Assembly: GCA_902729315.2 (NCBI GenBank)
Contig: LR746266.1
Coordinates: forward strand, 2,738,759 to 2,802,758
DNA length: 64,000 bases
Source of the DNA: Spirodela intermedia
Lineage: Eukaryota; Streptophyta; Magnoliopsida; Alismatales; Araceae
Direction: 5' to 3'
Part shown: positions 1-13,546 of the stretch, piece by piece
Numbering within the stretch: the first letter of the stretch is position 1
Layout of the letters: every line of letters starts with the position of its first letter
Program-made: the position numbers and the translations under genes
Notes under the pieces: generated by a model
Databases searched by the model: none
Seen by the model: the letters and a program-made list of their open reading frames with translations, nothing else
What the model was told of the DNA's origin: nothing

Positions 1-2038
1 ATACCTCCATATTTCAACAGCAGTTGTGGCCATGTATACTATGGATAAATAAAAACACCAGCAGGTTACTGTGGTGGATGTGCCTGTAAGTGAGACGTTG
101 CTCGTAGTTGAATTGAGTATTTGATAAAATATAAACAGATGCACTGCAAAGTTAAACTAGCAGGTTACAGCAGTGAAGGAAACCAACAGATGGAGTAAAG
201 TCCTCAGATAAGTAGGAACATATGCAATTCACAATAAACCATATCTTTGATATTTGATGAATATGTGTTGCTGTCTATCTGTAGACAAAAATACAGAATC
301 TTAATCAATTTGTTATTATTTCGAGTCTGGTCATAGATATTAGTCGCTTAATTTTATCTTCACACCTTAAGCATCAGATGATATATCTATGATGTCTGTA
401 AGCTGTCCGTAAAAGGCTTAGGGTTGGACCCCGAAACTTTGGTATTGATGTTGATTTGGGACCATAAGTGTGAGCATCAGGAAGCACCTAGGTTCTTTGT
501 TACAAAACCTTTTATGGAAGATTAAAAACTTTGATCTTTCGTGTTTATTGTCATTGTGACACCCCTTTTAGCTGAGTTTGTGGCCTATCTCTTGTTTCCA
601 TTTGCTATCTTACTAAATAACCTAGCTTTGAGAATTGTTGGTTCTTTTGGTCGTTTATGTTTCTGACTGTTCACAAAAGTCTGCCAAGGTTTCAGAAGCT
701 TTTATGTTGTCAGCACCCCTTAATCTGAGACATATTTAGGTTTGACGTTGATGATTTTCTATCATCCACATTCTCACCTATTTTTTATATTTCAAATGAT
801 AACTAAATGTAAAGAGATGCCACTTGGATGTCTCAATCGACAAAAACGAGAAGAAATTACGAGAAAAGGTCTAAGACTGCCTTAAATTATGCTATGCTTT
901 CAGTGTACTGTTTTGTGGGATCTTTTTAACTAGTTCTAAAAGAGCCTCTGTAACAGTGCTTTTCTATGAAGACTGGAAAGAAATAAATGTGGTAATCGAA
1001 AGATGAGGAAAACCATCTGATAGTGAGGATTCTGTTTGAAGAAGAAGAGATAAAAAAGAATGAAAGTTTTGTGGGTAGCAGCAAGGGAAGGGAAGGGAGA
1101 TGGAAAATGTGGGAGAACAACAAGGGCTGGCATTTGGCACAGGTAAATCTGAGAAGGGAGAAGTAGGGATCATTGAATATGCGGACTGGAGGAGAGGGGG
1201 ATGCCAGGTCTGGTGACAGGTATGGGGAGAGGGAGGATGAAGTCTGGGAGGGGACTCCAAATACCGAATAGCTAAAGGTTTTTGAGAGAAAAGGCAAATT
1301 TTCAAATTACTTTTTCCCCATTAGAAGGAAGAGAGACAAGGTGGTTTACAGAAGACTCAGGAGCGAGCAGGGGAATTTGGAATGAGGGTTTTCGCACATG
1401 TGGATGATGAGAGGAACTGGGTTAGCAATAGCTTTCTGCCCAAACATTGTAACGCCTGAAGCTACCGTATGCATGTATCAGCTTGGTCTGATGAAAACCC
1501 TATATATTGCCCTTTTTATGTAATGGTATTTGTTTATTTATTAACCTCGTGAAAAACGAATATCTGAATCTCCTTGGTTTAGCTTTCAGTATTCCTACTA
1601 GACAGTTAGGGTGCAGTAGGAACTGTGGTAAGTAAATATCTTTACTCTTCTACACATGATTCATAACTGAATGTTCTTGGTCTGGTTTTCAGTCCTATTA
1701 GATAGTCTAGTACTGTGAGAAATGTGGTAGGCAAATACTTCCTAGAAAATTGTTTTTTGGATAAATTAATGGGGAAAGTAGTATCAGGTGAGAAAATGGC
1801 TAGGACATAGATCAAGTAACTTTTGCTCAATGATGAAAGATTAAGTTTTTGAGAGTTCATAAGTATAAACAACATGAATATTTTCCGACTCGGAATATTT
1901 TGGCAGGAATGTTTGATATATATCGTGCTAATATCAAAACGACGTATTACTCTTTAATTTCTGCTTGTTCTCTGTAAGGATTGTGGATTTCATGTTTGAA
2001 ATGTTGAATAATGGAATGTGATACTTCAATTTGTTTAG
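1..2038. other. upstream sequence, probably BLISTER intron
   Basis: I see no convincing exon before the first recognisable BLISTER exon at 2039, which opens directly after a TTTGTTTAG acceptor. The missing N-terminal half of the protein therefore lies left of the window or in exons too diverged to read. The stretch 1020-1400 is purine-rich and has several accidental open frames on both strands, but none matches a family I know. The rest looks like ordinary AT-rich intron. Confidence 0.5.
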
Positions 2039-5000
2039 CTGATAGTGGATACTAATGTACAGCATATTGAAGATTTGACTCAAGAAAAGTTCTCTTTGCA
2101 ACGAGCACTCGAATCTTCACGAACTTTAGCAGAGTCACTGGCATCTGAGAATTCATCTTTAACTGAGAGTTACAATCAGCAGGTGAGCTGTATATTATGG
2201 ATTAGGACCAAAATTAATTACAATTGCAGCTTTATGCAAAAGTTGTATTGTGGATGAAGGTTGGTGCCAATATTTTCATCTTCTGGATTCTAGTCTTCTG
2301 GTTCCAACTTTATGCGAAGTAGATATCATGTAAGCTTTCTTTCTTCTGTGGAACTGGTGCCATGTTTTGAAAGTGATTGTCACCATTAAAAAATAAACGC
2401 ACTTATTCTCACTCAGTTAAAGAAGAAAGCAACGAGGTATGGGAGATGTATCCCTGAAGTTGCTCGCCCTGTTGCAGATTAATAGTACGTTTTCAATTTA
2501 ATTATATCAGTATGAATCATGTTGGCTTGCATGCTCTAATTCAATAGTTCTAGATTCCATTAGAGCTGAAGACTGCTTTTAGGCTTTGAGAACCTAGCTT
2601 GTATGAGTTGAATGAGTTCGATTGATACCCTTTTATCAGATTTGGCTTTTGGGTTTGTCAAGCTTGGCCTCAAGGCTAAATTCTAGGCTACGTATTACAA
2701 GTTTCATAAGTAGAATGTAATCCAATTTCTCCTGCTTTTCCCCACATCTGAAATACTTGAGTTAAATTATGTTTCTCAAATCAAGCATTGGTGTTTCTCC
2801 ATATCTGCATTGACTAGAATATTTGGTTAATATTATTCTTCCACATTCATTTGTGCAATCCCAACTAAACAAATCTTTGACGCTTTGATTGTTACTCTGT
2901 TCTTGGATTTCTATTTCCGTTTCCCTTTTTAAAACATTGCAAATAAATGAGAATTATCAATATTGGGTTAAGACATGAATTTTAGTTGGTGATGCCACTG
3001 TTGGCCGACCCATTTAAATATTTGGTTCATGCCGGACGGATTAGTCCAAAATATAATTTTAATTGGTTCTCTACATCATTTATGAGGAACTTTGTTTATT
3101 TGCCATGTTTGATTATGTATGTCAATTGGCTTCTCTGACATTCACTTGTAGCTGTGGCATTGAGGTAATATTCTTATTTTCCTCAGGGAAAAGTTGTCAA
3201 TGAACTGAAATCTGAGATGGAGCGTCTATATGAGGAAATCAGGGCTCAGCTAGTGAGTTGCCCTAATTCGATTGCTTCCTACAAATAACTTTATACCTAA
3301 TTATATTTGGTCAACCTGCATGTTTGTTTATATTTATTATGATTTCATTTCGAAATAGAACTTCTAATTTTCAGTTGATCATCCATGTTTACGTTTACTC
3401 TTGCACAAGTGGCTTCCTATTTTGACAGGAAGTGCCTGACAGTTGTTAATAGACTTGTTTTCGTTTTTGCTCTGTTATATTTTATTTACATATCGAGTTT
3501 GAGAATTTCTAGGTCATCAATAATCAAATCACAGTGACGCCCTTTAGGTTATGCCTGAAAATACCCGTTAGTTATGTAAAAGTTATCTTCCGATTAAGAA
3601 TGGATTATGCCCTGATTATTAACCTAAAAAGACTTTTAAGTTATGCCCTTTAGGTCATACTCTATACCCCATAAGAGTATGACTAATTTATTACAAGTTC
3701 TGATAATTCTCACTACTAATGGAGAACAATAGTTGAACTTCTATCAAAAAATTGCGTATTTTATGGACATTTAGTTATAGAAGTAGCACAAGAAAAATGA
3801 AAATGGAAAGGACTGGAGGTTAAAAGTGCAAATACATCAATCAATAAATATTACGAAGGAAGTCTTATTTCAGTGTATTCAAAATTGTAATGTATAATAC
3901 GATAAACAATAAATATTAAGGCCAATCGTTAATTGACAAACAACGAGAAGGATTAGTTCATTCATTGTTTAGATTATTTGTGTGGGTGTTGTTTAATTTT
4001 GAAAGTGGATGGTACCACGTATGCATTAACTGTTCAAAGGGAATGGGAAGTAATTTGTGCTTCAAATATGGCCCCAAAAAGTTCTCCATACAAATATCTC
4101 ACTGGGTTACATCAAGATGGTGAAATCCCCACTGTATTATGGAACACTCTAGCCCATGATGTGACACCCCTCACTTGGAGGAACAAGGTCCTGACCAGCA
4201 CGTGACAGACTCTCTCAGTATCCTATGTGGTAGTTTCAACCTTTCTGCATAGCATCTCACATTTTGAAATGTATGATTGTTCCTCATTTCAGATGGCCCT
4301 AAATGTCATCCACTTCTAGTCATCACCCTTCAATACCCATTTCAATGGCAATCTGTCCACCATGACATCTCTCTAGTAAAGTGGGAGCTGAGATTTCCCT
4401 AGCAGAAATGATCATTCATGTGTATAAAAAGAACAAGTTGATCTCAAAGGGGTAACCTCTCATTTTAGGATTCTTCATTCAATGAAACCACAACCTTCAT
4501 GTGAGCAGCAGTCAGGTTTTGGCACTCCATCTACCATGGTATAAGGAAGAAAACCCAATCCTTCCAACTTCTATTTCTTTTGCTCTACTCCGCACAGATG
4601 ATCCTGCCATTGCAGAGTCTTTGTCGTCACCGTTCACTGTTGCTGCCACTGCACAATATTTTGTCATTTCTGTCCACCATTTCTGCCACCTTCAACTCTG
4701 TAGTGGACGCATTCCTGCATTAAAACATTTTCACTTTTAGTGGGCTACCATGGTTTTACATTCAGATGTACGGTCCAGCTGGTTGAAGAACACTCCACAC
4801 TACATGTTATTTTATGCAGCCCAAGTGTTCTGGAGGCTAAAATGCTGCCCACGAATAGTCATACCCTCAAATTCACAATCACTTCAAATCTCCCAGTGAA
4901 TAGCTCCGGTTGACATAGGAATCTTGTGAAAAGCATACGGAAAATTGGATCCATAATCAAGGGAAAGGAATAGGCATAGAAAGTAGCCTTAGTTCTAGTG

Positions 5001-8000
5001 GAGTGAAGCTCCGAGTTCATACATGCATTAAATCGGAAACGTCCTTTGCAATTTTCTACATTTAATCGCAATCTTATTTCTTAGTTTATCTGTACAGCTT
5101 TAGGTGCTGAAGACATTATGTCTGTAAATGTCATTTTCATTATATTCATGATATCAGATCGAGCTTGAGGCAGTGAAAATGGAATCTACAAATGCCCAAT
5201 TGGAATGCAGTGCGGCTGATGAAAGAGCGAAAATACTAGCATCTGAGGTCATTGGTCTAGAAGAGAAGGTAATTGATCCGTTTTCAGTCGTCTTTTGTTT
5301 TATTTGTACTTCTCCCTATCAATAACTACTCGAGCTTCATAATATGATAATGGTCAAGATGGCAAGATTGGTTTATGTAATATCAGGAATTAAAATATTT
5401 AAGTCTTTCATAATTTCGTGTCTCATTTATTCTTGTATATCTGGAATTTCAAGTAGATCGGGAACCTTCTTCACCTTTTATTTAAAGTGGGTTGTGCCAC
5501 ATCATCATTAACCACAGGATAAATTTCAATATTAGCTTCTTTAATAAAACGAGCTACATCAAATTGCCAGAGCTTGTGTCTTCTAATTAGAACTGTTTCT
5601 TGGATTACAGATTGTTATTGTGTTATGTGCCACATAGTTTATGTTCCTGTTTCTTTACTTGGATCGGGAATCAGGTAGCTAAAACAAGGAGTTCTGCAAA
5701 GCCTGCAAATCAAGTAGTCTTGTTTTTAACATGTATTTCATGGTACTATAGCCTAAAAAGCGATTGTGTAGGTGATTTCTTGTAATTGATTCAGTTCTGC
5801 AAGGCCTTCATCTTTATGAAGCTAGTTCTTTGTTTTGTTGAATATTGGACCTACCAAATGATTTTTTGTGTAGATAAGGCTCAAACTCAGTATATGTCTT
5901 GCATGAAGCAAATATTTTCCTTATTGCAACCGCAGTCTCTAATGATTGTCGTATTCTTTTGGAGGATTTATTCAGTTTTACGCAACTTTTTATGTTTCTC
6001 TTGAGGATATAATACTTCAGGCTGTGTTGCTTTGGTTTTCCTTTTCAACTATAGATTGTATCATTTTTATACTTGATGCAAAACTGACTCCCCTTTTTTG
6101 CCACTTAGGCCCTCAGATTGAGGTCAAATGAGCTGAAGTTGGAAAAACAGCTGGAGAACCTGAATGCTGAAATCGGTTCATACAAGTATGTAGCTGCTTT
6201 TGCTTCAGCACCTTTTGCTAATGTGTCAAAAGCAAAAACTTTTTCTAGATGAGGTTATGTCACTGTTAAAAGAGATGTTTGAATTACAGTGGGGCTTGAG
6301 ATATTTGAATAAGAGGTTGAAATAGAAGTGGATTTGGTGACAGAAAGTGAATGTGGTATAGCTTTACAAATATATTAAATACATAGTCCGTCGTTTGACC
6401 TGGTTGTGGGTTTGAATCCGATTGCCCTGGATTTGAAAACTCCTTGACAATATCTAAGGCAAACCTGGGGCCTTATTGGAAGTGTGGGGTTTATGCATCT
6501 CTGAGTGTACGTCAACCTCATTGTCTGCATTGCTCCTGTTGCCTATCGTGCAGAACTAAAAGGGATCTGGAAAGAAAGGTTTCTATGGCAGTTTTACAGC
6601 TGCTATCATCATCTTTCTCTAGTTGGGTTTTATTTAGCAATTTCCTTTTCTCACTGTTCTGCATATAAAATAAAGCTACTAAGTGTGCTTTTATGCTTGA
6701 CTGGTTGAAATAATATTGTTATATTTCACCCACTTGTATCCTCATGTGTGGCAAGAGTGATACTGTGTGGCAAAGTCATGATATTCTTGCTGAAAATGGC
6801 TGCATGTTTACAAAACCATTATTCGATTCTTTCATCTCAGTTTGATGATGTGTTACCATATGGGTGGTCCATCAGATCCATGTCAATATGTAAGGCCAAA
6901 TCTTAATTTGACTAAGTGGATCTGAACCACAATCTATAAACGATTTTGGGATGTTCATATGGACTGAGTATGTGGCTTTTCAACATTTGAGAGAATTCTT
7001 AAGTTTGACCTTGACAGTGGGCCTTCATTTCTAGCAAAGAGCTTTTGATTTTGGCACAATCGTTTCAACGTATATCTGTCTGTCATACTTTGAACGATGG
7101 TGGATGTGCTCTGTAACCGTCTCCTATCAAGTGCTGGTTCCTTTGTTATTGATTCCAGTTCAGCATTGTTGCTTCTTTCCAGCTTATGATGACTACCACA
7201 CTCTGTTTTTGTTGGAGGAGTTTTAAGCTGTAGCAATATCAACTTGCTTTCAAGATTCTTGATAAGCCTCATGTTGAAACCCTGAATGGGAGGTCTAATT
7301 TTGCAGAAGGAAGCTATCTAGCCTAGAGAAGGAGCGTTATGATTTTCAATCTACGATTGAAGCCTTGCAAGAAGGTATGAATTCCATGGCAACAACTTTA
7401 GACTTTGTCACCAAAAGCGTTTTACGTTTTACTCTTCATTTGTCTTCGTTGTCAACAAAATGCTAGTTCGACTACAAAGGCAATGCTTAGGTTTTTGAAG
7501 TTTGGAGCCACATTCAACTTCCCTTTGACTTTGGAATCCCGCTAAAATTTCACTTGCAGCCATAAGAGGGTCTCATGTCTATCAGGATTAACCACTTACT
7601 TTTAGTAATAGGTCTTTTCAACCCACTTTTTGTGTCTTAGATAAAACTTGGAGCTCATTATCCTCAAAAGTTTCTGCATCATGTTGCTCTATCAAGAAAA
7701 TTTATATGGTGATATAGAGCATTTCATCTGTCAAGGTGGAAACTTTGCACTACTGTGAATGATAATTCTCTTTGTATCATTTTAATTTTGAACTTTTTTG
7801 AGAAAGTTCCCAGGCTGGTGACAGTATGAGATGTTGACTTTTTAGACTTTGATTGGTAAATGTATTTTTGTAGACACTTGCATGTCAAAATTACATAGTT
7901 CTGGTGCTGAATGGTTCTTCATTTTTACAGAGAAAAAGCTTTTACTGTCTAAGGTACGTAAAACAACTTCAAATGATAGAGTTGATACTCAGAGGACGTC

Positions 8001-11000
8001 TGCTCCAAAGAAAGATTCATTCACCTCTACAGAGGATTTGGGTATACTTTCATATTCTTTGTGGTTTAGTCATGTGCGAATGAATTTCCTAGGAATTCAA
8101 GTCATGCATTGCGATTCAAGAATCATCTATCAACTTCTCGGTACACATTGCATTATTGCGATAGCTAGGATACGTGCATGACAAAATTTGAACCTTCCTG
8201 CTCAAGGGGGAAGGACTAGATCAGAGCTAAAAGCATCATTCGGGACTTGGCTTTCATCCTAATCTTATGAAATATAGTTTTGCTAAAACAATTAGTGCCC
8301 GATCACTATCTTTTGACTTCTAAGGGTCCACATTGTTTCCAGTCTTCCAGTTTGCTCTTAACTGGAGAAAAATTAAATTTTTTTTACCATTTGTCATACT
8401 TATACTCCAGATTCTAAAAATACATCTATATCTATATTTAAGATTCTGATGCATAAGTAGCTCGCAATATTTTTTCACTGGATGGTCACAATTTTTTCAT
8501 ATGGAATTGTATGGATATTTGACTTATACTGATATCACTTTCCAAGATTACAGAGAATAGAGAGAATAAAGAAGAGAAATAAATAGAGGCTGAGTCTGAG
8601 TCTGAGGCTGTTCAACCACTTCTCCATCATTTTCCTCCATCTATGGAAGATGCCCTTCTTGAGATCATTGGCAATGAGAAGTGGCTTTGTTTTACCAATT
8701 CTTCTTCTTTCAACTTCGGGGCAGAAGTTGGTCTCACTTCTGTCCATCTCATCACATTGTCGCATGTATCATTTTGTTGCTTTTTGGTCTGCTAGCAAGC
8801 GTTTTCATTATGCTTCTCCGGACTATCATGTTCCACAGACTTAGTTTTGACTTCCTTTAATTTCCTTTTAAGTCTGAATACACAACTTTCCTCAAGTAGC
8901 AAATAGCTTGGGGCATCACGGCTATTGTAGTTCTGATTCAGTAACTTGTCATCTTCACATTTCTCATTTCATTCATTTCTTTGTGAACATCCCTTTCCAT
9001 TCTTTACATCTTTGTCTAATGATACTTCCTTCTGCTCTGGTCTTAATCCTTCACCTTCTCTGCCTATTATTCTTAGTTGTCCTCTTGACAACCGGTCTCA
9101 CTACTAATTCCCCAACCCTTGAGCCCTCATTACCTCCTCGTCCTCCATTGTCTATATCTACACTTATCCTCATGATCCTCGAGATGATTTTGTGTCTCAG
9201 AAACGTTATGGAAAGTCTAGTGGACCAAACACGCCTAATCCTTCTTTTGTTTCGTCTCTTACAAATCTTCTACAACGTAACCTCCTATATCACCATCAAC
9301 CTCTTAATCAGTTTGGTCTTATTTTCGCATAATTTTTCTATCCAAAGTTCTCTATGTTTTCCGCAACCCTTCACTTCTACTAGAAGTAGTTTACTTGCAG
9401 TTTACTTGCTTTAGTTGCTGCAAGCTACTGACGAGGAGCTTCAGGCTTTTCAACTGGGCCGAACTTGGGATCTTGTTTATCTTTCTTCCAGCGCTTCTCC
9501 ACGACCTACAAGTGAATTGGCTCGATTTAAACAAGTCTAATAATAGTAATAGGATTTTAAGGCTTTATTTATGGCACTCAGTTTCACTCAGGTGCATGGC
9601 ATTGGTTATTCTAGTCGCTAACGTTTGTATCCCCATTGTTGTACTAGTTATTTATCAATGATCTTTCTATCAGCATACTGTAAAGAGTCCCTTTCTTCAC
9701 TATGACCTTTCTAGGGAAGTCCACATGCAGCCTTCTCCTGGTCATTGGTCACTGTGTTTGACACCTTCGTTAGGCCATATACAGGATCAGGCAAGTTCCT
9801 GATATCTCGCTTGAGTGGTTCCATCTCATTATTGATGCACATTTCTATTAGCCCTCCTGGTGTACCTCTTTGGCACTTTGCCTCTTCCTTATATTTCTTT
9901 GTTAGGCAATTTGTTGAGATACTCCCCAAGTCTTAGGTCTCCACACTTCAAAGAGCTTGTTAGCGAATTCTTGCTATTTGATCTCTTATGAATTTAAGAG
10001 GGAGTGGTAAGAGACACTTGTCCACTACGTCTACAATCTTGTCCTATTTTATTGTATTTGTTATCCTTTTTTTAGCTCTCGTACTGATATATGTGTACAG
10101 ATATATATCCAAATACCTACAAACCTACATAGTATGACCACAAGAGAGGTATGCTCTCTAGTTCTCCTAACTCTCTAGTTCTCCTTGTTCTCTCTCTCGT
10201 TATAATTGCTGTAGAAAAACGGTATTCGACCTTTAACTAGTGTCAGAACCAAATAGTCATTTTAGTTTCATAGCTTTTATTGTGTTGATTGCTACGTTTT
10301 AGTTTCATGTATTGTAAAACAGATTACATTTATTATTATGACAACTGAATGTTGTGAGCTTTTAACGATAATTCAGCCAACAAGATTAAATTTGTCTTTC
10401 TCCAATTCATTCTACTATGAGGCTTGCTGGAAATTTCTCTTTCGGGTCCATTCCTTTTATTCCTTAAAACGCTCCATTCTTGTAATCTTTTCAGAGATCG
10501 AGGATTCAACTCTTATTGATGGGGGTGATTCTATGGAAATGATGTCAAGCCCTGCTGTTGATACCTTGCAATCAAATGATAGGCGTGCCTCTCTCTCTAG
10601 TAATGTCTCAATGTTTAGTCACCAGTCAGAAACTGGAAAGCTCTTCGTTCAAGATGCGCCTGGCATGATCCCTCCTGAACAGCTAAGAACGATTGACAAT
10701 ATCAACTCATTGATTTCTGAGGTGAATAGATACAATGTTTCATTTGAAATGATTTCAGTGTTTGTTTGAGAAATAAATATTTGACTAATTTTGGCAATGG
10801 ATATCATTACTCATGGCTAGGCTAGTGCTCTAACTGGAATATATGACATTTCAGTTGGCACTGGAGAAAGAAGAGTTGATCCGAGCATTAAGAGTTCAGT
10901 CAACTGACTATTCCAAGCTAAAGGTTGTAGCAATTTTCCTGACCCTTGCTGACTCATATGACTTATCCTGACTTACAATTATTTCATGGTCTGATTGTAT

Positions 11001-13546
11001 GTGTCATTCACGTTATTATCTTTAAATTTACAGCTTTTAATTTTATTTTCTGGACGGTTTTATTTTTAATCAAAATAAATCACTCCGTATGTAATGAATC
11101 TTAAAGAATAAATACCTTTGAGAATAATCACCTTAAGATGGTATCAGTGTTCTGTGTAAGCAATGCTACATCTTTCAGAAGGTTGTCTACAATATGGAAG
11201 ATCTATAGTGGTCATCAAATGGTTATTTTCTTAGTTCATTTGAGCGGAGACAATTGATCCCATCACTTGAAGCAAGTTGGAAACCCAATGTTTTGGATCG
11301 TTACAAATGATGTCCTGCGAACCAGTGAAGTTCCATCTTTTACTAAATGTTGATGATAGTATTTTTTGATTTTGTCTTATGTTTGAGTCCTTTACTTTGG
11401 TCAGTTAAATGGAGAGAATTTACCATAAATAACCATTAGATTTAAAGTTATTTACAAAAGTGCAAAGCAGTTGACCATGAGAATATTAAGTTTTGTCCTG
11501 TTCTCTCGCTTACGGTTTTTTCCTGGATGTGCCAGTGAACATAGAAAAATAGTAACTAATGGTAATTTTTACTGAGTATGGCGTGATAATACTAGCGAAC
11601 CACACTTTTTTTCCTAGTTTTTATGGGCCTCTCTTTCCAGTGTGGCACTCAAAAAACAATGGATTGAATGTTTAGGTTGTTTTTTTCTTCTTTGGCTTGC
11701 GATGGAGCATGGGGAACTATAAGATGTTTTTAGAGAAAGGATATGAAGAGCAATGGGAGAAAAAGTCAACTATGGCATGTTAGCATGACTGATGCAATAA
11801 TCATTGTTGTTGAGTCCACGTTATACATTTAACTAAGAGCGTCCACAACTTTGGATTTATCATGCGAAGTGGTAGAGAATCTAATGAATGATAAAAAGGA
11901 CCACTTCTGGCACTCTCCGCGTTCAAAATATATTTCTGAGTTTGCAGGGTCATTGGACGGGCAACTGTGGAGAGATTTATGTTATTTGATTTGAGAAATA
12001 GAGAATGAAATATATGTAAATAAAATTAAAGTTACTGAGACGATGATGCCTAAGTCGGGCACAGAAACAACATAAATGGTGGTACTGAAATGGAATTATT
12101 TGATATTGAGTTTTAATCGAACCAATCTACTTGAAAAGGGAAAGAAGCTTGAGGAAAGGTTTTAGCCATATCGAATGCAGGTCATATACATGTTAAACTT
12201 GGGTGTTAAATTCAGTTGGAGAAAAAAGAAGAGGGAAGGACTGACAAGATTTGTTTTCTACTTTTTGTCGAACCTTTTAGCACTTGATAGCCAAAGAAGA
12301 AGGAAACAGAAAGGGAAAAACTTGTTAATCACATGGCTCAAGCTAAAGATCCTCTAGATCCTTTTTCTTATCCATATCTTCCCAATCCATTCATTGCATT
12401 TTTATTTTTATTTTTATTTTTATTCTTCCTGCATAGTGATTTCCCTGGTATTTAATATTCAACTTGGATACAATCTCCATTACATGTATGCCTGTTGTGG
12501 ATTACCATTATATATTTTTAATACTTTGCCTTTTGATTCTCCGGAAGATGACCAATGTATAATATAATCCTTAAGCCAGCTTGTTTGTGATTTCAAGGTC
12601 TGTTGGGGCATTTTTTTTTATCTTAAAATAACTAATGAAAGAAATTAGTTGATTTGATTTGACAAGTTCACAGTCAATATTTTATTATATTCCATATGCA
12701 CGGCATTAGAATAGAAAGGGGATTCATTACTCCTGTCTAACGGCATACAATGCAACCTCTTAACTTCTATACACCTTTTATTATGATCGCCTGTTAAAAA
12801 AGATTAAACTGGCATTTTACTATAATGATGACCCATGCTCCAGGTAGGTTTGCACTGTGGCTTTTCCTATCTTTCCACAGTGCATTTTATGGCTTGATTT
12901 AATTTGTGTTTTTTTTTTTATTCACCGTGATCAAGTTGGGTTTCTAGCTGTCATACTTGTACAAAACCCTCATTATTTGATCTCTTGGTTGAAGGACACA
13001 AACAAGGAGTTATCTCAGAAGTTGGAGACTCAGACTCAAAGACTAGAGTTTCTAGCTGCTCAGCATATGGCAAGTGAGAGTATGCTGGCAAGGCCACTAC
13101 ATGCTCAAAGTATACCAGAGACAACTGGGTATACTGATGAAGGAGATGAGGTCAGTTGTCTAGATTTAGAATTCCTGTCATCCTTCCTGCTGAGATATAT
13201 ATCTAGTTTTCAGATGATATATATATATATAATCCATGGGTAGAAGAAATCTATCGCTTGATGTTCATCTTTGGTACCGAAATCATTGCGATGCTGTTAA
13301 GTGGACTGTGATCATCTTTGTTTCATTCCACTCATCGTTACTTGTTCCTTTGCTTTGCTGAAATAAATATATTATTGAACTTGGTATGGTTTTTCTCATT
13401 TCCTTTGTGCAATCTTCTGGGAAATCTCATGCTTAATGAAACATCTTGCTCTGTTTCTTAAACAGGTTGTGGAGAGAGTCTTGGGTTGGATAATGACACT
13501 GTTTCCTGGAGGCCCATCGAAGCGTCGCACCAGCAAACTTCTGTGA
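2039..13546 (+). CDS. BLI: BLISTER (3' part), Polycomb-associated coiled-coil protein
   Basis: C-terminal 369 residues of a BLISTER protein, a plant-specific coiled-coil protein known in Arabidopsis to bind the PRC2 subunit CURLY LEAF and to act in development and cold or ER-stress responses. Exons: 2039-2182, 3187-3252, 5158-5268, 6109-6185, 7307-7374, 7931-8041, 10495-10721, 10855-10923, 12995-13150 and 13466-13546 (TGA). All have GT/AG borders and join in one frame. The first three exons give heptad-rich helix (QHIEDLTQEKF, AESLASENSSL, ECSAADERAK). A Ser/Asp-rich linker follows (exon 10495), then a second coiled coil (EKEELIRALR, NKELSQKLETQTQRLEF). The family signature C terminus closes it (VVERVLGWIM, FPGGPSKRRTSKLL). 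The N-terminal part lies outside the window. The 2.45-kb intron 8042-10494 holds a Copia fossil in the sense direction. The 3' neighbour, a DUF7054 gene, is convergent. Exon calls are strong; the missing 5' end limits the model. Confidence 0.92.
3920..4760. other. unassigned block inside BLISTER intron 2
   Basis: This part of the 1.9-kb intron between 3252 and 5158 contains two medium-length accidental open frames on + (3978-4205 and 4501-4740) and is less AT-rich than the surrounding intron, which suggests an inserted, decayed element. I recognise no transposase, polymerase or gag motif on either strand and see no clear terminal repeats, so I leave it unassigned. Confidence 0.25.
6354..6545 (+). 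repeat. possible tRNA-derived SINE remnant in BLISTER intron
   Basis: An A-box-like TGGTATAGCTT (6354-6364) is followed by a near-consensus B box GGTTTGAATCC (6409-6419), the internal RNA polymerase III promoter arrangement of tRNA-derived SINEs. The block after it (ATTGCCCTGGATT..., GGGGTTTATGCATCT) has the look of a plant SINE body. No target duplication or clean 3' tail was found, so this is tentative. Confidence 0.3.
8890..10250 (+). mobile_element. decayed Ty1/Copia retrotransposon in BLISTER intron
   Basis: Read through frameshifts and stops on +, the intron between BLISTER exons 8041 and 10495 shows Copia polyprotein landmarks in the right order. The integrase C-terminal region is at about 8920-9000 (GYCSSDSVTCHLHIS). 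The start of the reverse transcriptase is at about 9418-9480 (DEELQAFQLGRTWDLV). The hallmark SFTQVHGIGYS follows at about 9570-9610. A polypurine-tract-like AAGAGGGAGTGG lies at about 10000-10010, with a possible 3' LTR remnant reaching about 10250. All frames are broken and the central reverse transcriptase is mostly lost, so it is inactive. It lies in the sense orientation of the host gene. Borders are approximate and no LTR pair was identified. Confidence 0.7.
11837..11980. repeat. short imperfect inverted-repeat block (possible MITE)
   Basis: GAGCGTCCACAACTT at 11837 is mirrored by CAACTGTGGAGAGATT at about 11962, giving imperfect terminal inverted repeats about 140 bp apart inside the long BLISTER intron 10924-12994. 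The size and the TCCACAA-type end resemble plant MITEs. I could not settle a target duplication, so the assignment is weak. Confidence 0.25.

Noticed and set aside
926-1305. Overlapping minus-strand frames of 65-123 codons near the left edge
   Set aside because: Low-complexity purine-rich DNA, no family motif, and it lies in a probable BLISTER intron.
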